Shown: positions 34,721-45,559, counted from the stretch's first letter. The stretch is 64,000 nt of DNA from Endomychus coccineus (GCA_958510875.1 OY294070.1:114928703-114992702), one strand, 5' to 3'. Notes: generated by a model from the letters alone, not told the origin. Program-made: numbers and translations.

Positions 34721-35400
34721 ACATCTATTATAGTGAGAAGGCTGTGCCTGTTTATTTTTTTATAATTTGACAAATCGTGGTGTTCTCTATTTTCAGATGC
34801 AAATAACCAAATCATTTTCTAATTGGAGCCTATTTGTCTCCTCAGATGTTATGTTCATCATCGAAAAGAACGTTAGATCACATAGATAGAAAGTGACGAA
34901 TGGCACAAGTAATTTCAAAGCTTCCCTTGTCAGCTCTCAGTATTTTTGTCTTCTCTCTATCCAATAAACTCCAATATTTTGAGGAATTGACTTTCATCTT
35001 TGCGGTCTGATCAACCAGTTGTACTGACATATCGAAAAAAGAATTTACTATCCACCTATATCCATTATTAGCTCCAGAATCCAGTTCTGGAAAATAACTT
35101 AATAGTTTCACTTCCTAATTATGCAAGCTCTGTATGATTCAAAAAATGTGAGAGCTTACTACCAACGATTGGTCTGTTGCAATTTCTTCACCAATCTTCC
35201 GAGCACAAAAGGAAGAATTGTACATCTTTTTTCGTGAAGACGTTGACCACAAAGAAGTTTTGGAAGGAATCCCTCTATTTTTACCTTTGGCCTTTAGAGT
35301 GTTTTCTTCTCTAATTTCAATAGCACTTAATTTGAGTTTGAAATTGATTTTCATCACATGATGGCTGATTCTATTCAATCCTTATAAGAACATTGACAAT
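34609..35400 (-). mobile_element. hAT remnant, ZBED5-like type
   Basis: Read on the - strand, 34,878-35,111 gives YFPELDSGANNGYRWIVNSF and then KYWSLLDREKTKILRADKGS. 34,790-34,870 gives FYLCDLTFFSMMNI and ETNRLQLENDLVICI, the hAT C-terminal dimerisation region (usually TYLCE.GFS..KTK.RNRL...DL). 35,139-35,378 adds NRISHHVMKINFKLK of unclear position. The terminus-like word near 34,609 would be the 3' end. The N-terminal two thirds are missing. Confidence 0.65.
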
Positions 35401-35404
35401 TTAG

Positions 35405-35745
35405 CCACTAGTTCCAGAACTCGTTCCAATACTTTTACTAACCCACTAACCTTTATGTGATAAAGGAAATTTTTCGGAGAGGCACACCCATTTCTTTACA
35501 AACAATTCTGAATAGTCGAATTTGTAAAGTTTTACCTCCAATAGACATGTTACATATTAAGCACATCATTTAAATCGAAAGGTCCTGGAGGGTAGCCAGA
35601 ATTTTTTCGTCCGTAAAGGGGTCGCGTATCCAAAAAGGTGTTATGATTACTCAATTACCAATATTTCATGTTATATCAATGGTTTCGATGTTTAGGTAGT
35701 GTGAAATCATTTTAACTTTCAGAATTTGTATAATCAAACTCAAAT
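35405..35745. other. Intergenic; possible second hAT end
   Basis: At about 35,615-35,640 GGGGTCGCGTATCCAAAAAGG recalls the subterminal sequence of ZBED-type hAT elements, but no terminus could be fixed. Nothing else recognised. Confidence 0.35.
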
Positions 35746-35749
35746 TCAC

Positions 35750-36170
35750 ACAAAACTTGTAATATTTAATTTATTATATTGTTTCACCACACTGTGACAT
35801 TCTCAAAGCTCGTAGTTATCAACTAAAGCGAAATCTAATATGTGTCCTTCGATATCAGAAATCAATCTCAATGTGGTAGAAATTGAAGAATGGGTGTATA
35901 TAATGGTTTGGATGGGAGAGTTTATTTACTAAATTATTGACCAGTGGTTAAATCATAAGTATATTTCGATTAAGTTATTTGATATCATGTTACTATTATT
36001 ATAAATATCAAAATTAAATATGAAATGTTGATTCCAATAAGTGATCCGCGTCCTCTTTTTTGACCCTGTACTTATCAAATGTTCGTGGGACCTTAGACCG
36101 AAACTGCGTCCAGTTTGTCGTATGTAGCAATATCTATGATTGTGTTCGATCCTAAATGGAAGTTATCTTT
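35750..36170 (-). mobile_element. Penelope-like endonuclease end
   Basis: On the - strand, 36,135-36,050 reads YCYIRQTGRSFGLRSHEHLI, the second half of a GIY-YIG core (YIxQTGRxF...R...EH). Lower down, 35,880-35,760 matches 55,295-55,420 base by base (AACTTGTAATATTTAATTTA, TCTCAAAGCT), covering the protein end and the start of the terminal repeat. GTGTGGTGAAAC at 35,790-35,801 (- strand) is a worn hammerhead-like remnant. Confidence 0.7.
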
Positions 36171-36600
36171 ACTTAGATGGAATATTAACTAATCTATGTA
36201 ACTTATCTGATTGCGGGTGTGAAAAAGTGTTGAGTATGGTGGTATCTGTGTGGGTGGCTTTGAGATTTATAGCGGAGTAATGATAATTAATTGTATGTGA
36301 AATGGTTTTCAGATCTGACCATTTCACATACAAATAATTCCATTCCTCAGCTATTTATCACAAACCTCAGACACAGATAACACATACAACACTTCTTTAC
36401 ACTCGCAATCACACAAATTAACAGCTTTTATGATACATAGATTAGTTAACATCTTATTGAGTAAGATATCTTCCATTCCGAGTTAAACAGAATCATAGAT
36501 ATTGCTAAGCATAACAGTTTTGATGTAAAGATAATGAATAAAACATTCCATATATTCCAAAATTATTTTCAAATGTGCTTGTGTAAGAAGCTGGAGGAGC
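36170..36600. mobile_element. Inverted pair of Penelope-like RT C-terminal pieces
   Basis: 36,170-36,316 (- strand) and 36,319-36,455 (+ strand) are inverted copies of the same coding segment: on the - strand KATHTDTTILNTFSHPQSDK then LHRLVNIP; on the + strand a shifted version, ending MIHRLVNI. The + copy continues as SELNRIIDIAKHNSFDVKIM (36,475-36,550), the PLE region between RT and endonuclease. The - copy leads straight into the endonuclease at 36,140 with the intervening part deleted. The centre is at about 36,317. Confidence 0.7.
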
Positions 36601-36604
36601 GCAT

Positions 36605-37605
36605 ATTTATTAGAACATGCGAATTTATTTTGATTTTCAAAAATGTTCAGGTTAGTTGTATTCAAAAACATTGAGAACCTGATCAAACCGACAACACTGT
36701 ATCGCATAATGCCATTTATTTCTTATCGTGAAAAGACTTTATGTGTCAAACATTTCCCGGTCAATCATCTAAATCTCAAACTCCGTTATGTTTGGTAAGG
36801 AAGTCGTTGGTCTTGCTTGCTTGCTTCGTTCGAAAGCCCGGTATATTGTAACGAAGGAAACACGGCGGCTGGCGTGAGGCTGTTATTTTCCGGTGAAGGT
36901 TAGTCGGATCATCCAGATCGCCGACATGACTGTAGGATGTGGAGAGCAAATGATCCGCTACAAGTTAATATGCACATTCTGGCGGAAGTATACAATTTAT
37001 TGCCAGAGAAGCTCGCGGCCAACTGAATAATTACTTACATGATTTACCGCGCTTATCAAATACCTTGTCCGCAATGTGCGTGCATACCCACCTTTTATTG
37101 AATTCGTTATAAAATCGCTCCTAAGAAAAATGATCTTTACGATGTGAAAAATATAGCCAGTTATTCTGCCAGTTAAATGAAGAACAGACCGAATGCTTGT
37201 GATTTTGCATAACTTATAAGCATTCCTATGCACAGAAAGGAAATACCCACTGTTAAAATTAAGAATTCGTGACTTTGCGGAAATGGAAGCAATTATTTCA
37301 GCATAACATTTGGTGACAGACTTGATAGTATGGCAAGATGAAAATCGTCAAATGGTCTACCAACAGGCTGATTATAAAAATGAGTAAAATTTTTTTTATT
37401 AATCATGCTAACCTCTATAATATGTTCTCCAATTAAAGCATCCAGGTTATTCTAATTGGAAGTTGAGATGTGTTGAGCAAGAATCACATAGTAAGGATAC
37501 ATATGAAATCAGGATTCACGTATTCAGTAATAATCAGATTTAAAACATCCTTATTTGATCATTTCAAGACATGTAGAATATAATCACCAAAGATCGTAGA
37601 CTTGC
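36605..37605. other. Intergenic, nothing recognised
   Basis: A slightly GC-richer patch lies near 36,820-36,960 (CACGGCGGCTGGCGTGAGG). It has no long frame or known motif. Confidence 0.45.
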
Positions 37606-37609
37606 AGTC

Positions 37610-37950
37610 GAGATATTTAGATAGGATTTCATCTAAAGTATGTAAAGTTCGGTAAAGATCTATTGTGTATTGCCACAGTAAGGTTTAAAGTGACCTTTTA
37701 TGTTTAATGATCCCAACTAGCTCACTAGGAGAATATACACCCAGGGCTCGTAGTTAAACGTGCCCTTAGATTCTTGATTGAATGTATTACCCTGAGCGCC
37801 AACTGCTTCAGCACAAAAAAGATAAGATAGAATCCACAATCAAGTATTTCTGGCACTACGAAAAATGTTGATGAATATTTCAGAGAAATAAAGACAAATT
37901 CCAATTCAACAATTTGGTTTTATTCTTAGAAGGAATGGTAATTTGAACAA
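37610..37950 (+). repeat. Dispersed LTR-like repeat, copy 2
   Basis: Same-orientation match to 1,035-1,335 (CCAGGGCTCGTAGT, GAGCGCCAACTGCTTCAGC, CTGGCACTACGA, GAGAAATAAAGACAAAT). It carries an AATAAA signal. Downstream of this copy the sequence differs from that downstream of copy 1, so these are independent insertions or solo ends. Confidence 0.6.
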
Positions 37951-37954
37951 AATT

Positions 37955-39310
37955 AGTTTGAATAATAACAATCTCTGTATGTAAATATTATCATAGTTCT
38001 ATACCGAAAAATTGAATGTGAAACAAACTATAATTCTGAAAAATTGATTACTAAAATTGAAATGATTGATTTTGAAAAAGAATATAATTTTAGAACCAAC
38101 AGGTTCGGATTTAAATATTAGATTGAAGATAGAAACAATTTCAGTTAGATGAGATGAACAATCGAATATGAAAATTTGGTTATTCCAACAAAAATGATGT
38201 TACCGTCCATTGAACTTGGATGAGCTGGATGGGATGCTTTACCAAGAAATTCTCCCTACATACGTCACGGGAAAATGGATGAAGACGTATGGATCGTTCA
38301 AATCCTGTAATATAAACAATACGAGCAAGAGCCACAAGTTAGAGGGACAAATAACTAAATCAGCAGGAATAACCAATATAATTCCACAACTGATTATGCT
38401 ATCCTCTCAAATTGTATATACAAATTCAGTGAAAGGATTGAAATCTTGAAAAGAACAATAAAATACAATAATAAAATCTGAAGGAATATTGGAATATTAA
38501 ATTACTCATTGGAGTTATGACAATTTATAATAAAAGGTATAAAAAAAATAAAACATAGTCTTAAGAATTATGATTGAGTTAGTCGAAATTTTCTAAAGAA
38601 CAATTAGATAATAATTTACAAGAACTGTACACTGAAATGGTGATCGCAGAATCTAAGTAAATATTCTGATCAAGAAGTAACAGAGGTTTTACTCGGAGTT
38701 CTCATAAAGCAGTAAATGAGAATTTCGGCTTTATTTAAGTTCACCCAGATCAATAATTATTCCATTACCTCATGAAACCCAGTCTAAAAAGACATAACCA
38801 TTACAAATTCATATGGGGAAGGTCAAAAAAAGGTGATATGGAATACTTTGTACCATGCCGTCAAACGGATAATTGCTAGGTTGAACAAGCCTTAGGGAAC
38901 GTCATGAACCAATCTGACTACTACCTTGACAAATATTATTGTGAGTAGAGAAAGAAATATAATATAAATGATTATCAATTAAAGATTCGATGTCGACAAT
39001 GATCTTTCAATAAAGCAAATTAATATTGGAAAATAAGATCTATTGAGAACCAACTTACACGGCCAATAATCCACACTAAGATGGGGTCATTTCGTTTCCG
39101 CTCCTTAGTCGATCCACTCTCCGCGAGTTCTGCGGCCTCACACAAGCTTTCGGGCAAGATCAATGATCTATTATCTATTGAAAGATAGATGACACCCATA
39201 GTCTCATAGTTTAATGATTTAAAATTTCGAACTGGAACTGTTATTCAAATTATTATAGCTATCTTTAGAAAGCATAACGTGATAACGTTACGAATCTTTG
39301 CATGACACGT
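37955..39310. other. Intergenic; no element protein recognised
   Basis: If the preceding repeat is a 5' LTR, its internal region should lie here. A 79-codon frame (38,210-38,449, +) starts MNLDELDGMLYQEI, but I see no gag, protease or RT motif. Confidence 0.4.
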
Positions 39311-39958
39311 TATGGACTCTGTATGCCTTGTTCGTCGGATGTATGATATGACACCATACTTGGTTACAACCAACTCACTTCAACAATTTTCCTAAATAAC
39401 TGCCACGCAATCGTCGTTGAAACAGGTACATTCCATTTTGAAAGTTGGCAACACAGAACAGAGTTGCCGATATAAACTATAGTTTCTTTACATTGACTTG
39501 CCAGTAGGTTGACAGATCTGTAATTTTATATACCTTTAGGTCGTGCTGTATAAACTGCGGAACATGTACATTCATATACATCAGTATATTGAACGGAAAA
39601 ATTAAGCTGTAGGTACCTGTATTTGTTTATCTCGACAAAACATGGAACTTCGAATATGGTATTGTCTGTCCCTGGCAATCCTGGCAAGATTTTGGTACTA
39701 AAACTATGAAATCGATCAATGTGGACTATGAATAAACTACCAATAAGCACACTCAAGAAATATAGTATACAAGATTGGTTAAGTAGGATCAATATTCCTT
39801 CATTATAATAACACCTTGAAACTACTTGGTAAGCAGTATATGTAGCAGTTATGTTAACTGAAAAATGTGATCACGAAGTGCTTCATCTACCCCCTCACCA
39901 TTAGAATGTTAACACCATCGAACACATCTTCAGTATAACTGAAAACAAACTACTAATA

Positions 39959-41155
39959 GGGCGAGGTGAAAAGTCCCTGAAAAATGAAACAATAAATGAT
40001 CCATTTGATCAAAACTTATTTCATTTCTGAACATAATATCCTTGTTGACCGACGTCCAACGTTTTTCTAATTTTTCGATCCCTTCCAGATAAAACGATTT
40101 CGGCAATCCTTGAAAATAGGCGTTTGATTCAGCGACGACCTCCTTGTTGGAATTAAATTTCTTTCCGCCGAGTCATTTCTTCAAGTTTCGAAATAGTAAA
40201 AAGTCACAAGGGCCAAATCTGGAAAATATGGTGGATGACGAACTAATTCGTAGCCCAATTCATTCCCTTTTGCCATTGTGACTGCGGGCCTATGGGCCGG
40301 CGCGTAGTCCTGGTGGAAGGGCACTTTTTCTTCGCCAAATTCGGGAGCTTTGGCTTTAAATTGGTGATGTGCATAATATATTTGCCGGTGATCGTTTTGC
40401 TCTTTTCAAGGTAATCGATATGGACGACACCATGTACATCTCACAAAATTGTGGCCATGACATTCGCTTGTTCTTTGATCTCTGGTGTGTTGTGATGGAT
40501 CCATGTTTCGTCCACGACTACGAAACGGAGCGAAAAGTCCTTCTCATCGCGCTTGAGCATCGCCAAACACTCCTTTGAAGTTGTCACACTGTCGCCTTTG
40601 ATGTCAATAGAGAGAAAATGAGGCACCCATCTGGCAGAAAGATTTTTCATATTCAAAATATTATGCAGAATGTTCCGTACCCGTTAGTTTGAGATGTCCA
40701 TAGCCTCAGCAATCTCGTGCATATTAACTCGCCGATCATCCAATATCATAACATGGATTTTATCAACGATTTCTGGCGTTTTAACTTCAATTGGAAGACC
40801 AGTTCGGCGTCTTTTGTGGCGATACTACCACAACGAAAATCAGTAAGCCACTTGTGAATGGTTCCAATCGATGGTGAAAAGTCCCCATAACGTTTAACAA
40901 GTGATGCTTTGGTTTGGTTAATGTTTCTTCCACGCAAGAAATAATGTTCAATCAAGACGCGAAAATCACTTTTCCCCACGTTTACAAAAATCTCCAAGGT
41001 TGCTTGCTGTCGTTTGGTGTCAAAACAGAACTAAATGACATCAGTCTGAAAATGTTGATTTCTTTCTAGTTAAAGATGGTACATCACAAATGTCATATGG
41101 GATTCTCGATTGCGGTGCCATCTGTTTCATTTTCCAGGAACCTTTCACCTTGCCC
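39959..41155 (-). mobile_element. Mos1-type mariner, full length, dead
   Basis: About 1,197 bp. The left end GGGCGAGGTGAAAAGTCCCT and the inverse of the right end, GGGCAAGGTGAAAGGTTCCT, are matching TIRs followed on both sides by GAAAAATGAAAC-like sequence. TA borders the left end; the right border reads TT, probably a mutated TA. The whole interior is one - strand transposase remnant. Confidence 0.9.
39975..40997 (-). pseudogene. Mariner (SETMAR/Mos1-type) transposase remnant
   Basis: Starts MEIFVNVGKSDFRVLIEHYF with the mariner helix-turn-helix (SLVKRYGDFSPSIGTIHKWL). Next come LSARWVPHFLSID and FVVVDETWIHHNTPEIKEQ (first catalytic Asp). About 20-25 residues are deleted before ANVMATIL. 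FHQDYAPAHR near 40,310 gives the second Asp. One base is missing in PDLA...CDF, so the third Asp is in another frame. KKWLGG has become KK-stop-LGG. Multiple lesions make it dead, but the catalytic acids themselves are present. Confidence 0.9.
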
Positions 41156-41299
41156 TTGTACGTCACGTTGGCACAGATAGTAATTCGGCGGAGAAATCAG
41201 TGGCTAGGGAAACCTATACCAGGAATATGGGTAAAGACTGAATGATAAAGTGAAAAATTCTGCGTTATTGTTAATGTTCAATGATTAAAGGTAGCGAAT

Positions 41300-42744
41300 T
41301 TATTATTTTGATGTGCTCTTGCAATAACCTCGAATCACAACAGCAATTTTAATTCTCAAATCGGGAAATCTAATACAAATAAATGTTATCGATTAAAAGC
41401 TATAAGCTTCCTTTTCTGCTGTTTAATTTTCCATAACTGTATTTAAAACCCTTAGTTTTCAGAATAGTTTATTTTTATATTATTTATGAACCTCTTGTAG
41501 AATTTTATCTTTCGCCGTCTTCAGGAAAAATTGGTAAAGCAGTATTTTCAACTCAGTGTGTATGGAAATAACTCCACAGGGGGCCCCAAATTGGACATTT
41601 GGAAACCACAAACTAATAGTTGCAAATAGCAGTATTATTTGAAACATCATCTAAGATTAAAAATAGTATTAAGTGGAGATTATCAAAATCTGTAACAAAA
41701 ATTAAACTCAGAACTCCAGACAGAACCCCAGACCCTTTGAACTCGTTAATACAGGTTTTCTCACTATATTTTAGAGTCACCAGCCACCACTGGTGAGGGA
41801 ATATTATTGTATTCTGTACAACGAACATTACTTCGCTACAAGATGGCTCATTACCTATACCAGCCCTATTCTAACATTGCTTCTACCCACTGGATCTAAC
41901 AGAAGGTGCAAATAGTAAAACGTTCAGTCATCAGATTATCATCTTTGTGTATCACGTGAGAGTAGGTAGTTGAGAAATTTTGCCACATATGGAAATGACG
42001 TTAATGCAAAACATATTCTAACAGTTTATATAATGGAAAAAATATCCACAGCAGGATGTAACCTAACACTCCGTCATGTATTATTAATTAGAATATCTCA
42101 AGATTGCATGAATTTGAATTTTCTATACACGTTAATTCTGTCGAAGATGCTGGATAATTTTCTACGTATTTATAATGTGAGGAGCTTTTATGTAAATCAA
42201 CTACGTAGAAGAAAATGTTTCAAAATAGTCGACTAATTTTATTCTCGATTCTTTAAACAGGCGATACTGAAAACTGCTTACCTGTTATTTTGCATAGTGA
42301 TTAGCTTATCTTTATCTATTGAGCAAACAAAAGGAATATATCCAGAAAAGTAGTTTTGTTAGCATGATGATATACTGATATAGTTGATCATCATTTCGAA
42401 TGCTTTTCGTGGTATTAGACTAGCATCGTCAGAATAGTTACTGAACAAAATTTTTAGCAATTTTCATCTTATCCGTCCTTGTGTGCAACAAAAGCTGATA
42501 TTCATTATAGCTCATGATCCAATACAAAAGCTATAGATTCTTCTCAAGATAGAACAGTCAAAATAATCCTGTTTAATCGTTCCAAAGTCGCACTATTCCG
42601 ATTCGTCTTTAAGGCAGGGTCTATTGCGTCAATGTGTTGAACTGAATTGAAGAATATTCCAGGTGGTTCCAGCTAGTATCTTGGCCCATAGCATCATCGA
42701 TCTTGAAGACGTCCCGGCCACTATTATTACGATTATCGGAAATG
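41300..42744. other. Intergenic, nothing recognised
   Basis: AT-rich with several short frames that match nothing. It ends at the 8-bp duplication (42,745-42,752) of the next transposon. Confidence 0.5.
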
Positions 42745-42969
42745 AGTATCACCACGGTCGTATAGACAGGTCTGGAAACTCGAAGCTGTTTCCTATCTGA
42801 GCAGTGAGTCGCTTACGCGTCCAAGTGCGCGTAGTACCAAAAGTCGTCACGTAGGGATGTACGACCGTGGGCGTCACGTAAGAGTATCATCTTGATCTCT
42901 ATGAAGAGTATTCTGTGACATTTGACAGTTAACTTGTAAACAGAAGAAATACCTGCGTTTCCAGCAAAA

Positions 42970-43158
42970 ATGAAATCGTGCATTGTGCGGAAATGCAAAA
43001 CGGGGTACAAAAGTGCAAAACAAAAAACTTCTGTTTTTAAAGTGCCGAAAAATGCAGAAATGCGAAAAAAGTGGATGCCGATTCCGGGAAGAAATCGTTT
43101 CAACTCGTTATAAGGAACATTTTGCCCATATAAAGAAAAATAATAGTGAAAAATAAGC
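42970..43158 (+). pseudogene. THAP DNA-binding domain, broken
   Basis: The ATG at 42,970 starts MKSCIVRKCKTGYKSAKQKT, then SVFKVPKNAEMRKKWMPIPG, a THAP zinc finger (C-x4-C, then FP/VPK, R..W). A one-base shift near 43,100 is needed to reach YKEHFAHIKKNNSEK, where the third zinc ligand, normally Cys before x-E-H-F, is Tyr. With one ligand lost and a frameshift, it cannot fold as a normal THAP finger. THAP domains bind transposon ends in P elements. Downstream catalytic regions are absent or unrecognisable. Confidence 0.8.
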
Positions 43159-43369
43159 GATAGCCGAACATATTTTGAATACAAGAATCTCAAGAAAGTT
43201 TATCACTTTTAGAACACAGTACAGACAAATTTCTAGGCAATTTAGAAGGGATGGAAATGTATAAACAAAAAAGCAATTTACTAAATTCCGATTTATCTCC
43301 AGCTGACGGTAACCCTTTGTTTACATTATTATGCCCGAATAGTATTTAAATAGGCACATTTTGATTTAT

Positions 43370-43515
43370 AATTTAGTTTACTCTGATGATGGCTACTTGG
43401 TAGCCGAAAGGTCCTCAGTACTTTACTAGTATTTTTAGTGGATAAGGGTGATTATTTCTTATTCATAGTGTTATAATATATCCACAGTGTGAACTCTTTT
43501 ATAGTTTATTAGTAT
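43370..43515 (+). repeat. Dispersed hammerhead-bearing repeat inside the P-like element
   Basis: Matches 12,112-12,240 (inverted) and 52,931-53,035. Starts with the ribozyme-like motif, then AGTGGATAAGGGTGATTATT, CTTATTCATAGTGTTATAA and CCACAGTGTGAACTC. It sits between the THAP and Myb/SANT parts, so it inserted into the P-like element or was carried by it. Confidence 0.75.
43379..43420 (+). ncRNA. Hammerhead ribozyme-like motif, best preserved
   Basis: TACT (stem I), CTGATGA (core), GGCTAC-TTG-GTAGCC (perfect 6-bp stem II), GAA, AGG-T-CCT (3-bp stem III with one-base loop), C (cleavage site) and AGTA (stem I). All conserved core positions of a type I hammerhead are present. The tiny stem III is the form established in Penelope-like retroelements. 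Activity is inferred only. Confidence 0.7.
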
Positions 43516-44089
43516 ACATGTATTTTGATTGTTATCCTAATTTAATTAAAAAAATGTTTATATGCGATCGATTATTTTCATACATTTCCCTTTTTAAATT
43601 ACTACCAAAAAAAGCCTTAGATAATAAGTACACACTCCGGAAAGAAATCGTTTTAACGAGGTCTTTTATGTGTACGAAAAAGGGGAAGTTATTTTTAAGG
43701 TGAGTAATACATTTTGACAAGAGTAACAATTCTATTCTTCTCTCAAATCAGAATAATAAATACAAGAACACATTTACTTGATAATTATTTTGATAATTTA
43801 TAAAAATATAAGAATCTACACATCAGGTTGGTTGAATTTTATTAAAAATTCACTAGTGGCAATGAGAACAAGTCGTAAATTTGAAATGTAGTGTTCATTT
43901 GTAACATAATGGATTTCCATTCCAACAAGTAAAGATCCTTTACAATCTAAACAGAAATATATAGTAAAAGAGGAAAAACATTGACAAATTAAATAGATTC
44001 TTACTACTTCTAATTAAAAATTATAAAATTACTGTTTTGCTTTCAAATTAACAAGTGTTTGTTTCTTTATCTCTAATTCAGCAGGGCTT

Positions 44090-44848
44090 CCATCATGAGG
44101 TCTTGCTGTTCAAGCTGCCATTTCACATCATTTTGACCTTTTTTTTAATTCCATGTCTCCAATGGCCAATCTTTTGTCCAGGAGGGAATCATATTTCTCT
44201 GCGATTGTCGAGGATGTCAATTCCCGAGAAACTAAAGGTATTCTCCTACTGGATGTTGCATTTGCCAAGATAGTTAGTTGGCTTTCGAGTTCTCAACATG
44301 CTGCTCTTGAATTCGCTCAGTCTCCAGCCTAATGCTGGTTTATTCTGTCATAAAAAATATTATGTTTCTAAGATATATTTATGTTTTCCAAAATACCTTA
44401 CCATATCAGTAGTTTTGATTTCATCGTTAGAATTACCAGGTTCGTCACAATTATCAGGTTCCATTGCCACATTGATTGAATCCTGTGAATAATAGGTTTT
44501 TAATGAAGAGAATAAATTGAGCTACAACTTTCCGCACATCCATGTTTCTGTTGCTGTAAGATTTTTCAAGTGAATGCACCTCTCTATACCTCGATTCTGA
44601 ACATGAAGAATTGAATTTATTGGCTACAGCTTTCCAGGCGTTGTTCTTCTCATCAACACTGACACCGTCAGTTTTCTTGCATTCAATAATGTGCTTATAT
44701 TTATGCACAAGGCTTAAAAGCAGTTGCTTCTCAGTTCCAGAAAAATTAGGGATACGGGTCTTCTTTACAATAGTTCTCTACGAAAATAACAGTTTTCAGT
44801 AGAATTCACTACGATAATTGTGTATTATATTACCTTATTACTTTCCAT
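44090..44848 (-). pseudogene. Myb/SANT-like (zeste-type) DNA-binding gene, multi-exon
   Basis: Exon 1 (44,834-44,848) reads MESNK. GT...AG intron 1 has 56 bp (44,778-44,833). Exon 2 (to about 44,529) reads IPNFSGTEKQLLLSLVHKYK, HIIECKKTDGV, KNNAWKAVANKFNSS and YSNRNMDVRK, a Myb/SANT-like domain of the type seen in zeste-related and transposon-linked proteins. Possible introns follow at 44,483-44,528 (46 bp) and 44,345-44,401 (57 bp). Exon 3 reads DSINVAMEPDNCDEPG. Exon 4, after a frameshift, reads SRRIPLVSRELTSSTIAEKY and DSLLDKRLAIGDMELKK, the usual C-terminal part. Damage is light compared with the neighbouring remnants. Confidence 0.75.
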
Positions 44849-44909
44849 TTCAACGGTGCAAATGAGCATTAGTTACACAGCTTGTGATTCCGGGAAGAAA
44901 TCGTTTCAC

Positions 44910-44955
44910 CCATAGATAACTCTACTACCGTACTACCTAGTAGAGTTATCTATGG
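44910..44955. repeat. Perfect 18-bp hairpin near the right TIR
   Basis: CCATAGATAACTCTACTA and its exact inverse are separated by 10 bases (CCGTACTACC). Such short perfect hairpins near transposon ends may bind transposase, or may be a later insertion. There is no run of T after it. Confidence 0.85.
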
Positions 44956-45081
44956 TTTTACATCCCTCGTGATCCAAGCGCTAGCCAGTGGCTGAGCGAG
45001 GGACGACGACCGTGATGACCCGCAAGCGACTCAACTCAACCATAGAGTTTCCGGGCCTGTGTATACGACCGTGAGTATCAC

Positions 45082-45555
45082 CTACCAAAAATAGCTCCTC
45101 TGATTTTCCTATTTTCTTATACTATATATCTATATACATGGTGTGACATTATTGTATCGAAGCTCAATATATCCGTTGTTATAAAGGATACTAAATTACC
45201 TACGAAAATTGTAGACATCTTCTGTAAAATTCATATCCGAGGAAATTGATTGATGATCTACAGATTGATTTTTCATAAACTCATTGAAATGTCATGAGTC
45301 CTTTATATAGAATTCATTTATTATTTTTATATTATTGATGGATTTGGATAAAGTCTTTGATAAATTATTGTTAGGCACACCAATATTCCTTAAAATGGCT
45401 CTCAAAGGTACGAGTATATGAGTTTTATGCAGTTTCGGTGTTTGCCCTTTATGGCAAATTGATTCATTTTTCGTGTTAATAGGGATAACCTTTATCTTTG
45501 TACCATTTATTCATTAATTTGTTCATAATGTTTTGTCACAATATCAGATATATAG
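45082..45555. other. Intergenic; weak RT-like traces
   Basis: A frame with MDLDKVFDKLLLGTP (45,338-45,385) faintly recalls the KAFD block of an RT but is too worn to assign. Confidence 0.3.
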
Positions 45556-45559
45556 TTTT

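Larger units (their letters stand above)
39320..41290. repeat. Dispersed repeat copy 2, split by the Mos1-type mariner
   Basis: 39,320-39,957 plus 41,156-41,290 align with 13,490-13,647 plus 15,502-15,920. This copy lacks the hAT element: TTGGCAACACAGAACAGA continues directly into GTTGCCGATATAAAC. It holds the mariner at a place where copy 1 reads uninterrupted (15,845-15,860). Confidence 0.8.
42753..45073. mobile_element. P-like DNA transposon with THAP and Myb/SANT genes
   Basis: The element (2,321 bp) is flanked by perfect 8-bp duplications AGTATCAC (42,745-42,752 and 45,074-45,081). The ends are inverted repeats with 26 of 29 positions equal: CACGGTCGTATAGACAGG at the left, CACGGTCGTATACACAGG at the right. 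Subterminal GAGTCGCTTACGCG and GAGTCGCTTGCGGG also pair. An 8-bp duplication, CA ends and a THAP domain fit the P superfamily; hAT also duplicates 8 bp but starts CAG. Inside are a broken + strand THAP domain, a hammerhead-bearing repeat and a - strand multi-exon Myb/SANT gene. No P-type catalytic domain was recognised. Confidence 0.78.

Noticed and set aside
42813..43193. 126-codon reverse open frame in the P-like element
   Set aside because: It is antisense to the THAP coding region and shows no domain of its own.
43518..43729. Overlapping forward and reverse frames (61 and 65 codons) inside the P-like element
   Set aside because: AT-driven open frames with no recognisable motif; could be decayed transposase but cannot be supported.
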